Notes under the pieces: model-generated
What the model was told of the DNA's origin: nothing
Database searches by the model: none
Seen by the model: the letters and a program-made list of their open reading frames with translations, nothing else
Assembly (NCBI GenBank): GCA_020852965.1
Contig: JADYZV010000075.1
Location: 62,001 to 126,000, forward strand
Origin: Pirellulaceae bacterium
Lineage (GTDB): Bacteria > Planctomycetota > Planctomycetia > Pirellulales > Pirellulaceae
Reading direction: 5' to 3'
Length of the DNA: 64,000 nt
Program-made: the position numbers and the translations under genes
Shown here: positions 21,275 through 29,886 of the stretch, one piece after another
Layout of the letters: the number at the start of each line of letters is the position of its first letter
How positions within the stretch are numbered: the first letter of the stretch is position 1

Positions 21275-21847
21275 CTATTTATTCTTCCCTTTACCACCGC
21301 CACCGCTCGGTGGGGGCGCAATGCTTCTCACAGGAATTGCGTCGAGCGAAGTTCCGAGACTCAGCAGAAAAGTGTCGTATGGCGGCGTATTGGCATCGAC
21401 GACGTAGCCCTTGTTCCCTCGCTTGCTATTGCTCCAAAGGAATCCAGTGCCCAGATCATTCCAAAAGTCTGGACCTGGCTCAACATCGTGGTAGATGAAC
21501 AAGCTCGCCTGAGCAGCGGCCTTCAGCTCAGCGGTTGAAGGTATTCGCCAATCAAAGTGGCTCTCTCCTGAGCGAGCGTTCGACCAGTCGTTGTAATTCG
21601 AATAGGTATTTCCATCATAGACAGCGTTGGGTAAGACAAGATTATTGACGTCTTGCCAATTGTGCGCCCCGTTGCCTGTTCGCGATAAGCTAAAGCCCCA
21701 CACAAGACCGGTCTGGGTATCCAACGTGCCTTCAGAGACTTCCAAGAAACGGCCAGCGGGATCGAGCGCTTGGGCATTCAAATGGGAACACAGCACCAGA
21801 CAGATTGCTACGGAAGCTAAAGTGCGAACTAGAGAAGCGTATTTCAT
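21275..21847 (-). CDS. Secreted DUF1566 (Lcl-type) domain protein
   Basis: This 190-aa protein has a clear signal peptide (about 1-26, ending HLNAQA). A DUF1566-like domain follows: DTQTGLVWGFSLSR near residue 43, W-D---Y-N in the centre, DWRIPSTAELKAA near 100, a FLWSNSKRG segment and a final IPVRSI. The C-terminus is a short basic/glycine tail (PPPSGGGGKGKNK). DUF1566 domains occur in extracellular adhesins and C-lectin-like proteins, and the ligand here is unknown. The ATG at 21847 is preceded by GAGGAAATC, a good Shine-Dalgarno at proper spacing. The gene lies between the delta-60 gene and the kinase gene, on the same strand as both. Confidence 0.78.
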   Translation of the reverse strand: MKYASLVRTLASVAICLVLCSHLNAQALDPAGRFLEVSEGTLDTQTGLVWGFSLSRTGNGAHNWQDVNNLVLPNAVYDGNTYSNYNDWSNARSGESHFDWRIPSTAELKAAAQASLFIYHDVEPGPDFWNDLGTGFLWSNSKRGNKGYVVDANTPPYDTFLLSLGTSLDAIPVRSIAPPPSGGGGKGKNK

Positions 21848-22012
21848 GATTTCCTCAACAGTTACGAGGTCCGGTTAAAAATCTCCGCACCTGTACCACG
21901 CAGTTTCCTTCCAGGCGTTGCATGGAAATCACTAAAATTCCCGAATAATTTAGAATCGATGCCCCCGTGTGTACGCCCTCGCCAATTCCAAGGCTCAAGC
22001 CTCTTCTATTAG

Positions 22013-22026
22013 GGCTCGACCGAGCC
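22013..22026 (-). terminator. Short hairpin just downstream of the kinase gene
   Basis: GGCTCG-AC-CGAGCC forms a perfect 6-bp stem six bases after the end of the minus-strand kinase gene (stop at 22032). A weaker AGGCT/AGCCT stem follows at 21991-22002. No uridine run is present, so intrinsic termination is doubtful. Confidence 0.35.
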
Positions 22027-22031
22027 AAGAG

Positions 22032-25000
22032 CTAAGGCAGATCGGCAATGGGGCCAAAATGATATTGTTCCAATTCGCGAAGATAACCCTCCGTAATCAA
22101 GCTCCGGCCATCTGACGAAAAACGCACACGAACCGATGGCCAACGTGGCGGATGAGGAATATCGAAGAATTTCGTCCCGGTAGCGGTGCTCCACAGCTCA
22201 ATTCGGTCTGTCCTCGAGATAGCTAGCGTACGATTGTCCACTGAAATATCACAGCTCCCCTCATCGTTCAGGCCAGAGCAGGCGATACGCCGTAGCTCTT
22301 GCCATGACGCCGAGTCGTAGATGGCTAGCCCATTTTCAAAAGTGCCTAATAATAAACGTTGGCCGTCGCGTGACCAATTTGCGGCAGCGATTCGGTCGGG
22401 GAATTCATACTGCAGTGTGGCCGAGTGAACATCATAGGCTGTCGCCACGGCGTCATGTGAAATAGCGCAAACGAAACGACACAGCGGATCCCAAGCTAAA
22501 CTGCGAGCCTTCAGAACACGACCTGCCAGCACGTCGCGAGCTGGCTTCCCCGTTATAGGGTCGACGACTATCCAGTTACGACTCACGTTGACACTGAGCG
22601 CATGCGAGCCTGGAACAAAGTCAATGGGTCCGAGCGTGGCGTCGATTGGATCTAGGTCGGGAAACTCCCTCAAAATATCTTCGATCGAGATTTCTTTGAT
22701 CATACGAAGTTCTCGAGAATCCCAAATTCTCACCGGGGAATTTGGCTGACTATCTGCCAATAGTTGCTCGTCGCTCGAGATAGCCAGCTGAGTAGATCCT
22801 TTCGCTGCATGTTTTCTTTCCTCAGCCGTCAGGCTTTGAAACCGAGATGCGTCAACATGCTGCGGTAGTTGCAGCCAGTTTTCATCGAGCGCATAGCGCG
22901 TCACGAGGCCGGCACGATCGGTCATAACGATGCTTTTCGTATCGGGTGTCATTCTCGCGTACCAAATAGGCTCGCTGTGCTGAAAGGTGTACTTGAGCGC
23001 TATGGGTTGTTCCAGGCTGTCACTGGCTGAAACGACACCAAATACTCCATCGCGTGCTGCGAATGTAGAGTATTGTATAGCGGGGTGATAATGGATGCTT
23101 TCGATGGCATCCGAAGCAACTTCAAGGCGGCCCAATGGCACCAGTTCATTGGATCGAACTTGCCAGGCGAACAAGTCCCCTTTCACCGAGCCGCTTAACA
23201 GCAATGACTCATCTGACACGAACTCGAGCGACCGAACTGGCCCAACGGCATTCGACGTTATTACCTGCCCGCTGCTCAGGTTCAGTACAGTCAGGCCCTG
23301 ATGCGAACCGACAAACACCTGTTGCTGCGCCTCGCAAGCTAGGCAACATTGAAGCCATGGTCCTGCTTCCCGCCAGCGCCAAATCGCTTGGCCCGTGTGT
23401 AGATCGATGCGACTGACTGTGTTTTCGCCGTTGACGTCGTTGGAACTGCGCCCCGCCACGATTAGGGACTGATCTCCATCGATATATTGGGCCGACATGA
23501 CAGGTAAGGGGTAGTCGATGAAACGGCTGGGCTGCCACTCAATCGTGTCCCAGATGATGAGTCGTTGATCTGCTCCTGCGGTAACCAGCCACTGACCATC
23601 CGCCGAAAATTCGGCACCGGTGACCTCCCCTTGATGTTGTTGCAAGTGCTGAGTGGTTTGCCATGTCGTTGTATCGATTACATGCACCCCATCACTACCA
23701 GTTACCACCAACTGTTGTCCGTCTACTGAGAACTCTGCAGAGTACGATTCGCCAGCCTGAGCGAGGAGCGGCGAAGGCTTTTCTTTGATTAGAGTCTGCA
23801 AGTAGTACCACTCGAAACCACGCATGTCAGCGTCTGCGCTGTCAGGAATCCATCGCGCTAGAATCACGAGCGCCCCTGGGGCGTCTAAACTTTTCCACTT
23901 TTGAAAAGCTAAGCTTAAATCTTCCGCGTAACGTCGCTCTGCTTGCTCGGATTTAAGTTCGGCTTGGAGTCGTGAAGATTGTTGGGCAACAAGGCTTTTC
24001 TCGTCACTGCGGAGTCGCCGCTCCTTTACTAGTAAGTACCCCAGCACTCCCAAACAACTGAGCAACACCGCACTAGCGACGAGTGCAGCGAGGGCAATCC
24101 TGGAGTGGCTCTTCAGTTTCCCGATGTAAAAATCAGACAGCCAAGAATGCTTGGCCTTGATGGGGCGTCTTTGCAGGAATGCCTCAAAGTCAGCAGCTAA
24201 CTCGCTAGCTGCCGCGTAGCGGCTCTGTGGAGATGGGTTGGCGGCCTTGGTAAGAATTGTCTGCAAATCGCGAGGAATCGGGTATCGTTTCCCCCGAGCC
24301 TGATCAATCTCCAGGAAATCCCGCCGCATGGCAATAGGAATCCTGGATACATCGGTGCGAAGGTGCTCGATAAAAAGTTCCAGAAATGTCGCACCCAGAG
24401 AGAAGATATCAGTGCGGAAGGTAACTGCTCCCGCAACGCTGCCAAGCTGTTCGGGACTCATATAACGCACCGTCCCGATGGCGAAACCAGATTCTGTCAA
24501 ATTGTCCGTGTTTTCGATCCGAGCTAATCCGAAATCGGTGATCCATACACGACCCTGTTGATCAAGCATCAGGTTAGACGGCTTGATATCCCGGTGTACG
24601 ATACCGGCCTGGTGAGCACATGCTAACGTTTCGGCTGCTTGTCGTCCCATTTCGGCTACCAGGTCAGCCTTGCAGAGCAAAAAGTCAGGGGACGACGGCG
24701 ACAGTGTTTCGTCGAGCAACCGCTGCCATCTTGCCCGCTGGTTTGGGTTCGCAGCTAGGGCCAGTGACTCAATCAATACTCGCATGCCTGGAAAATGGCT
24801 CAGACGGTCGCGACTGAGCGACAAATCGCTTAACGACTTGCCGTCGATATATCGCATGACAAAGAAGTACTCATCTTCAAAGTCAACGCAATAGATGTTT
24901 ACAATTCCTGGATGGTCAATTTTGGTGACTGCGCACGCCTCATTGCGGAAACGTTGCCGCGCGATCGGATTGGCCAGTAAGTGTGGAGACAACACTTTGA

Positions 25001-25370
25001 TGGCGACTTGGCGCTGCAAACTTGTTTCCATTGCCTCATAGACAATTCCCATCCCACCACGACCCACTTCGCGTTTCAGTTCAAATCCTTTGGCTAGGAA
25101 CTTAGCCCGAAGCTCTTGAGAAGGGATTAAGTCGGAGCGAGTCTCGCGGCCAGCGAGCGACATCTCCTCCCGCGCTAATTTCCTTAACGTGGGCATCAAT
25201 CCATTTAGTTCGACAATATAGTCCGGGTGTTGTTCCGCCCATCCAGTAGGTAGCAAATCCAACAACTCAACTGAGGCCAACTCGTTAGGTTCCAAACCCT
25301 GCATGCGTTCGATCAAGAGCTCGAACATGTCCAAAAAATCTGAGTTCCAATCACCGCTAGCGACGATCAC
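22032..25370 (-). CDS. Membrane Ser/Thr protein kinase with WD40 propeller
   Basis: This protein of about 1112 aa is a bacterial Hanks-type kinase. Numbering is from the TTG three bases further upstream, at 25373. The glycine loop GRGGMG is at 104-109, the ATP-binding Lys in VAIKVL at 126, the catalytic HRDIKPSN from 260, and DFGLARI about 20 residues later. About 50 extra residues lie between the hinge and helix E. One membrane helix (about 425-447) separates the cytoplasmic kinase from a C-terminal WD40-like propeller (about 510-1100; FSADGQWLVTAG, SRDGQRLLLG). The GTG start at 25370 overlaps the sigma factor stop as GTGA, which implies translational coupling; the ATG at 25328 is the alternative. 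The likely role is to control the ECF sigma factor encoded upstream. It ends with a WD repeat, so it appears full length. Confidence 0.88.
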   Translation of the reverse strand: MIVASGDWNSDFLDMFELLIERMQGLEPNELASVELLDLLPTGWAEQHPDYIVELNGLMPTLRKLAREEMSLAGRETRSDLIPSQELRAKFLAKGFELKREVGRGGMGIVYEAMETSLQRQVAIKVLSPHLLANPIARQRFRNEACAVTKIDHPGIVNIYCVDFEDEYFFVMRYIDGKSLSDLSLSRDRLSHFPGMRVLIESLALAANPNQRARWQRLLDETLSPSSPDFLLCKADLVAEMGRQAAETLACAHQAGIVHRDIKPSNLMLDQQGRVWITDFGLARIENTDNLTESGFAIGTVRYMSPEQLGSVAGAVTFRTDIFSLGATFLELFIEHLRTDVSRIPIAMRRDFLEIDQARGKRYPIPRDLQTILTKAANPSPQSRYAAASELAADFEAFLQRRPIKAKHSWLSDFYIGKLKSHSRIALAALVASAVLLSCLGVLGYLLVKERRLRSDEKSLVAQQSSRLQAELKSEQAERRYAEDLSLAFQKWKSLDAPGALVILARWIPDSADADMRGFEWYYLQTLIKEKPSPLLAQAGESYSAEFSVDGQQLVVTGSDGVHVIDTTTWQTTQHLQQHQGEVTGAEFSADGQWLVTAGADQRLIIWDTIEWQPSRFIDYPLPVMSAQYIDGDQSLIVAGRSSNDVNGENTVSRIDLHTGQAIWRWREAGPWLQCCLACEAQQQVFVGSHQGLTVLNLSSGQVITSNAVGPVRSLEFVSDESLLLSGSVKGDLFAWQVRSNELVPLGRLEVASDAIESIHYHPAIQYSTFAARDGVFGVVSASDSLEQPIALKYTFQHSEPIWYARMTPDTKSIVMTDRAGLVTRYALDENWLQLPQHVDASRFQSLTAEERKHAAKGSTQLAISSDEQLLADSQPNSPVRIWDSRELRMIKEISIEDILREFPDLDPIDATLGPIDFVPGSHALSVNVSRNWIVVDPITGKPARDVLAGRVLKARSLAWDPLCRFVCAISHDAVATAYDVHSATLQYEFPDRIAAANWSRDGQRLLLGTFENGLAIYDSASWQELRRIACSGLNDEGSCDISVDNRTLAISRTDRIELWSTATGTKFFDIPHPPRWPSVRVRFSSDGRSLITEGYLRELEQYHFGPIADLP

Positions 25371-25984
25371 CAACTGTCCGACTCCTGCGCTTTACCGAGC
25401 AAATTCCGGAGCTTCTTAAGTGCTCGGAAATGCTTGGACTTGACGGTACTCTCCGGAAGCTTGAATACCTGAGCTAGCTCAGCAACTGACCTGCGTTCCA
25501 TATGCCGAAGCAGAACAATTTCTCTTTCCAAGTCGTCGAGTTGCCCAAGAGCCCAGTTCAACCTTTCTCTCTCGTGGGCAATTATCGAGCCCTGATCTGG
25601 TCCGGCAAGGTTGTCGATTAGGTTTCGCGCCGGTTGTGACGCAGAACCGGCAGGTAACCAATAGTCACACTCCCGAAGTACAGATCGCTTGGAGGCCAGA
25701 ACGTGACGACGATGAAAGTCGGTTAGGCGATTGAATGCGATTTGAAGCAGCCAAGGAAAAAAGCCGATGGGTTCTGTTTCTAAATAGGCTGGCAATCGTC
25801 GGTAGGCCTCAATCCAGGTCTCCTGAATCACATCGGACGGCGACACTCGCTGTCGTAATCTCGTATCCATTCGAGCCGCAATCAATCGCCGTAGGCGGGG
25901 ATAATGCAGTACAAATAATTCTTCATTGGCCGAGTCGTCGCCTGCGCGAACCGCCAATAGAACTCTTTCGGTATCAATTCCCAT
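25367..25984 (-). CDS. ECF-type RNA polymerase sigma factor
   Basis: This sigma-70 family ECF factor has region 2 (YPRLRRLIAARMD, SPSDVIQETWIEAYRR, PWLLQIAFNRLTDFHRRH) and region 4 (LDDLEREIVLLRHMERRSVAELA, LPESTVKSKHFRALKKLR). It belongs to the planctomycete type that is genetically linked to WD40 kinases. The open frame reaches an ATG at 26116, but the extra 44 residues show no sigma homology, so the internal ATG at 25984 (MGIDTERVLLAVRAGDD, 205 aa) is preferred. Neither start has a strong Shine-Dalgarno. It overlaps the downstream kinase gene by four bases at GTGA. No anti-sigma gene is adjacent, so the kinase is the probable regulator. Confidence 0.88.
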   Translation of the reverse strand: MGIDTERVLLAVRAGDDSANEELFVLHYPRLRRLIAARMDTRLRQRVSPSDVIQETWIEAYRRLPAYLETEPIGFFPWLLQIAFNRLTDFHRRHVLASKRSVLRECDYWLPAGSASQPARNLIDNLAGPDQGSIIAHERERLNWALGQLDDLEREIVLLRHMERRSVAELAQVFKLPESTVKSKHFRALKKLRNLLGKAQESDSW

Positions 25985-26172
25985 AGGTGAATCCAGTTGA
26001 CGAATACGAAACCGTGCCCAGTCGCCTGGGTACCGCAGTGCCGCCGCTAACGCATCGCAATATCCGAAGTCTAACCGAAACGCTGATCGGTTTCGACACT
26101 TCTCGCAGAAAGCCATTGATGAAATTTATGGAATATTGTTTGATGGATTGCGATTGTCCCATTCCAACAACG

Positions 26173-26193
26173 CCGTACCGTTGTGCGGTATGG
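26173..26193. promoter_or_regulatory. Hairpin/operator-like dyad in divergent promoter region
   Basis: CCGTACCG-TTGTG-CGGTATGG is an 8-bp dyad (one G-T pair) in the 372-bp region between the divergent sigma factor and S9 peptidase genes. It could be an operator or a leader hairpin. The rest of the region shows no feature I can name. Confidence 0.3.
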
Positions 26194-26356
26194 TTTCCTG
26201 CAAGCGATTGATTCTCACATGACTGTGCACTAGATTCTTAGTTAGTCGGACTACGCGTTATCTCACCGAAGAGTCCGTCTCAACCGATTGCCACGGCGCT
26301 TATCGGCGGCAGATTTACTTACATAGTTCCGCAATAAAACGTGAGGCCATCACACG

Positions 26357-28414
26357 ATGCTGGGTTCGATCCGTCCGCTTCTACTCTTCCCGACCTTGTT
26401 GGCGGTAGGGTTCGATCTCGCACCGAGTGTGGACTCAAGTGACACACCTCCTTCGACGGACCATGCCATGCCGTTGATCCCGCTGCGGAGTTTGTTCGGA
26501 AATCCAGAGAAGACCAGCCCTGCCATCAGTCACGACGGAACACGATTGAGCTATCTGGCACCGGTGGACGGCGTGCTCAACATCTGGGTGAGCCCAATCG
26601 ACGACCCCGCCTCGGCCAAGCCGGTTACCCAAGTCAGTCAGCGACCCATCCGTTACTACACTTGGTCCTTCACCAACCAGCATCTGCTTTACGTACAAGA
26701 TTCCAGCGGCGATGAGAATTGGCACATTTACTGTCTGAACTTAGAGGACAATTCAATTCGGGACCTGACGCCCGTCGAGGGGATCGCCGCACACTTCCAG
26801 GGAACAAGCCACAGGCACCCCGAAGAGATCCTCGTCAAGCTCAACGAGCGTGACAAGCAGTTTCACGACGTCTATCGTGTGAACATCACTACCAGCGAGC
26901 GCCGTCTGATCCAGGAGAACCCGAAGTTCAGTGGCTTTACAACAGACGAAGACTATCGGATGCGCTTTGCCTACCAATTGATGCCTGACGGGACCGGCAA
27001 GCTCTTCCAGCCCGACGGCACCGACGGCTGGAAGGACTTCCAGACGATCCCCTTCGAGGACATGCAAGCGACCCGCCCGCGGTGGTTTGACAAATCGGGC
27101 GACACTCTGCTACTGTCCGACAGTCGCGGGCGAAACACGGCGGCGCTGACTTCGGTCGTGCTGGCAACTGGCGAGACAAAAGTGATCGCGGAGCACCCCA
27201 AGGCGGACCTGGGATTTATCCTGGCACACCCTACGGAGAACACCGTTGAGGCTGTGTCGTTCGAGCATCTGCGCTCCGAGTGGAAAGTACTCGACCCGGC
27301 CGTCGCTGCAGATTTTATCTATTTAAGATCGGTGACCGAGGGCGATTTCAGCATCCTCAGCCGCTCCCTGGACAATCAGCGCTGGATCGTCGCCTACACG
27401 ACGGACACGGGGCCGCAACGCTGTTATTGCTACGACCGCCGCCTGCGCAGGGCAACGTTCCTATTCGCGGACCAACCGGAGCTCGAGAAACTGCCGCTGG
27501 CCAAGATGCATCCGGTCATCATCCCGTCCCGCGACCGGCTGGACCTGATAAGTTACGTGAGCCTTCCCTGCTGGGCCGACCCGGAGGGTGACGGCCGGCC
27601 CAACAAGCCGCTGCCGATGGTACTCCTCGTGCATGGAGGTCCGAATGATCGCGACCACTGGGGCTACAACCCCGAGCATCAACTCCTGGCCAACCGTGGC
27701 TACGCCGTCTTGAGCGTCAACTTTCGCTGCTCGACGGGCTTCGGAAAGGACTTCCACAACGCCGGGGCGCGGGAGTGGGGCGCCAAGATGCACGACGACC
27801 TGTTAGACGCGGTCGATTGGGCCGTGGATGAAAAGGTCGCCGATCCCAAGCGCGTCGCCATCATGGGGGCCAGTTACGGCGGCTACGCGACGCTGGTGGG
27901 ACTGGCATTTACACCCGACAAGTTTGCGTGCGGTGTCGACATGGTTGGCATCTCGAACCTCGAGACGTGGCTAAACACATTGCCGCCGTACTGGGCGCCG
28001 TGGATTCAGGCACATAAAGACCGGATCGGCGACCACACCACGCCGGAGGGACGGGAGTTCCTGCGGCAGCGTTCGCCGCTGACCCACGTCGGGCGTATCA
28101 AGCGGCCGCTGTTGATCGTCCAGGCGGGCAACGACGTGCGTGTCAAGAAAAGCGAAGCGGACCAGATCGTCAAAGCCCTACAGGACAACCGGATCCCTGT
28201 GACGTATGGCTTGCTGCCGGACGAGGGGCACTGGGATTGGCGGCCAGAGAATTCCTTGGCGGTCTACGCCATGACTGAGGCATTTCTGTCCGGTGTACTG
28301 GGTGGCCGCCATGAGCCGATCGGCGATGCCTTCAAGGGCTCGTCACTCGCCGTGCCCATCGGCGCCGACTTGGTGCCCGGCCTGAGCCAGGCCCTCCAGG
28401 AGTCGGGCCGATAG
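26357..28414 (+). CDS. S9 family (prolyl oligopeptidase-type) peptidase
   Basis: This 685-aa serine peptidase resembles acylaminoacyl-peptidases. An N-terminal seven-bladed propeller (about 45-390; PAISHDGTRLSYLAP) precedes an alpha/beta hydrolase domain. The catalytic triad reads as Ser506 in GASYGGYA, Asp593 in GNDVRVK and His625 in EGHWDW. The oxyanion-hole segment LLVHGGPNDRDHWG fits the family. The N-terminus is hydrophobic (LLLFPTLLAVGFDLA), so export is likely. The ATG at 26357 has GTGAGG ten bases upstream. The gene looks clearly richer in G+C by eye (near 60% in sampled lines, against about 50% in the next gene), which may reflect separate ancestry. It diverges from the sigma/kinase pair. 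Its end is 49 bp before the enolase-superfamily gene. Confidence 0.92.
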   Translation: MLGSIRPLLLFPTLLAVGFDLAPSVDSSDTPPSTDHAMPLIPLRSLFGNPEKTSPAISHDGTRLSYLAPVDGVLNIWVSPIDDPASAKPVTQVSQRPIRYYTWSFTNQHLLYVQDSSGDENWHIYCLNLEDNSIRDLTPVEGIAAHFQGTSHRHPEEILVKLNERDKQFHDVYRVNITTSERRLIQENPKFSGFTTDEDYRMRFAYQLMPDGTGKLFQPDGTDGWKDFQTIPFEDMQATRPRWFDKSGDTLLLSDSRGRNTAALTSVVLATGETKVIAEHPKADLGFILAHPTENTVEAVSFEHLRSEWKVLDPAVAADFIYLRSVTEGDFSILSRSLDNQRWIVAYTTDTGPQRCYCYDRRLRRATFLFADQPELEKLPLAKMHPVIIPSRDRLDLISYVSLPCWADPEGDGRPNKPLPMVLLVHGGPNDRDHWGYNPEHQLLANRGYAVLSVNFRCSTGFGKDFHNAGAREWGAKMHDDLLDAVDWAVDEKVADPKRVAIMGASYGGYATLVGLAFTPDKFACGVDMVGISNLETWLNTLPPYWAPWIQAHKDRIGDHTTPEGREFLRQRSPLTHVGRIKRPLLIVQAGNDVRVKKSEADQIVKALQDNRIPVTYGLLPDEGHWDWRPENSLAVYAMTEAFLSGVLGGRHEPIGDAFKGSSLAVPIGADLVPGLSQALQESGR

Positions 28415-28463
28415 GATCTGCGAGCGAGCCTTCATTATCCATACCAGAACTCTTACAAAGAAG

Positions 28464-29606
28464 ATGTCAGTCACCATGAAGATTCGAGAAATTCGCTGTG
28501 CGGGACTACGCGGAGCGACACCCGAAGGTGGGTGGAGCAACGAACTGAGACCCGAGGATTGTGTCCATACGCTCATCGCCGTGCATACCGATGAGGGGGC
28601 TGTCGGTCTGGGTAGTGTCTTTACGAACGACGCCTTGGTACGCGCGTCGCTGGCAATCCTGGAACCATTGTTTCGCGGCGAGAATGCGCTCGAGCCGGAA
28701 AGAGTTACAGAAAAGCTGAATCAGCACATGTTCTGGCTTGGCCGCGGCGGAGCGATCACGCATACGATCAGCGGGATCGACATCGCCTTGTGGGACCTAC
28801 TGGGAAAGGCCACGGGCCAACCTGTCGGAAGACTTCTCGGAGGAAGGTATCGCGAGCGAGTTCAGCCCTATGCGTCAATTCTCATGGACGAACCACAAAA
28901 GCTGCACGATCATTTGCAGGCAGTTAAGGCGAAGGGATTTCGCGCATTCAAAATTGGTTGGGGGCCATTTGGTCGTCACAATGCCGCGACGGATGTAGCT
29001 ATTGTCAAAGCGGCTCGCGAAGCAGTGGGAGCCGAGTCGCGATTGATGGTTGACGCTGGCGCGAGTGACGCATTTTGGGCGCAGGGCTACAAATGGGCAT
29101 TGAAAACGTCAAAAATGCTTGCCGACTACGACGTCGCCTGGTTTGAAGAGGCGCTTTGTCCGGACGCCTTGGAGGACTACGTAGAACTTCGAAAACAGTC
29201 GCCGGTTCCCATTGCGGGTGGCGAAGTATTGACTCGTCGGCAGTCGTTTCAACCGTGGCTCGAAGCGCGAGCGTTTGATATCGTACAGCCCGATGTGACC
29301 AAGGTCGGCGGCATCAGCGAGGAGCGACGCATCGCGTGGATGGCTCAGGAGCACGGTGTACGCTTTATTCCGCATGGTTGGAATACCGCAGTCGGGCTTG
29401 CCGCCGACCTGCAACTCGCTTCGGCCTTCGCAGCAACGGATTTAGTTGAGTACCTGACAGGTTCCCCCTTCATCGACGACATCACTGTAGGTGGCTGGCA
29501 GTTGGATAGCGATGGAATGTTAGCAATACCGAGTGCTCCAGGGCTTGGTTTAGAGCTCGATCGCGACATGGTGCAACACTATTCGAACTCAAGCGATCTA
29601 TTTTAG
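28464..29606 (+). CDS. Mandelate racemase / muconate lactonizing enzyme family protein
   Basis: This 380-aa enolase-superfamily enzyme is probably an acid-sugar dehydratase or racemase. The N-terminal capping domain contains GRGGAITHTISGIDIALWDL. In the barrel, Lys163 lies in AFKIGWG. Metal ligands are likely Asp197 (VDAGAS), Glu228/229 (WFEEAL) and Glu254 (GGEVLT). DIVQPDVTKVGG precedes the probable general base His304 in PHGWN. The strand-2 motif is Lys-x-Gly, not the full Lys-x-Lys of classical members. The start could be ATG 28464 or ATG 28476. It lies between the S9 peptidase and sulfatase genes, suggesting a role in sugar-acid catabolism. The exact substrate cannot be read from sequence. 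Confidence 0.88.
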   Translation: MSVTMKIREIRCAGLRGATPEGGWSNELRPEDCVHTLIAVHTDEGAVGLGSVFTNDALVRASLAILEPLFRGENALEPERVTEKLNQHMFWLGRGGAITHTISGIDIALWDLLGKATGQPVGRLLGGRYRERVQPYASILMDEPQKLHDHLQAVKAKGFRAFKIGWGPFGRHNAATDVAIVKAAREAVGAESRLMVDAGASDAFWAQGYKWALKTSKMLADYDVAWFEEALCPDALEDYVELRKQSPVPIAGGEVLTRRQSFQPWLEARAFDIVQPDVTKVGGISEERRIAWMAQEHGVRFIPHGWNTAVGLAADLQLASAFAATDLVEYLTGSPFIDDITVGGWQLDSDGMLAIPSAPGLGLELDRDMVQHYSNSSDLF

Positions 29607-29678
29607 TTGAAGAGCGACTTCGTACATCAGTAGAGATGCGCTGGCACGGATTCAGGCACCGCCTACCGATAGGACCAC

Positions 29679-29717
29679 CATTTGCGATGGGCATTTGCGA
29701 TGGGCATTTGCGATGGG
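29679..29717. repeat. Three tandem 13-bp repeats
   Basis: CATTTGCGATGGG occurs three times head to tail in the 280-bp intergenic region before the sulfatase gene. Copies are identical. A related shorter phrase (ACTGCGATTTGGGG) follows about 15 bases later. Confidence 0.9.
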
Positions 29718-29886
29718 TGCGACCCCAAACTGCGATTTGGGGAAATGCACGGAGTCGATTTTTTTCGAGGTTCGAAACCCGACCACGGAGAATTCGGCAA
29801 CAATGGACCCGGTTTGACGCGTACGACCTGTCCCTAGAGAGAGCGATGTAGGCCCCAGACGGTTCCCTAAAAAGTGAAGGCAAATA

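Noticed and set aside
25985-26116. N-terminal extension of the first ECF sigma factor
   Set aside because: The 44 extra residues (CEKCRNRSAF and after) show no sigma similarity and no ribosome site; the internal ATG fits the family start.
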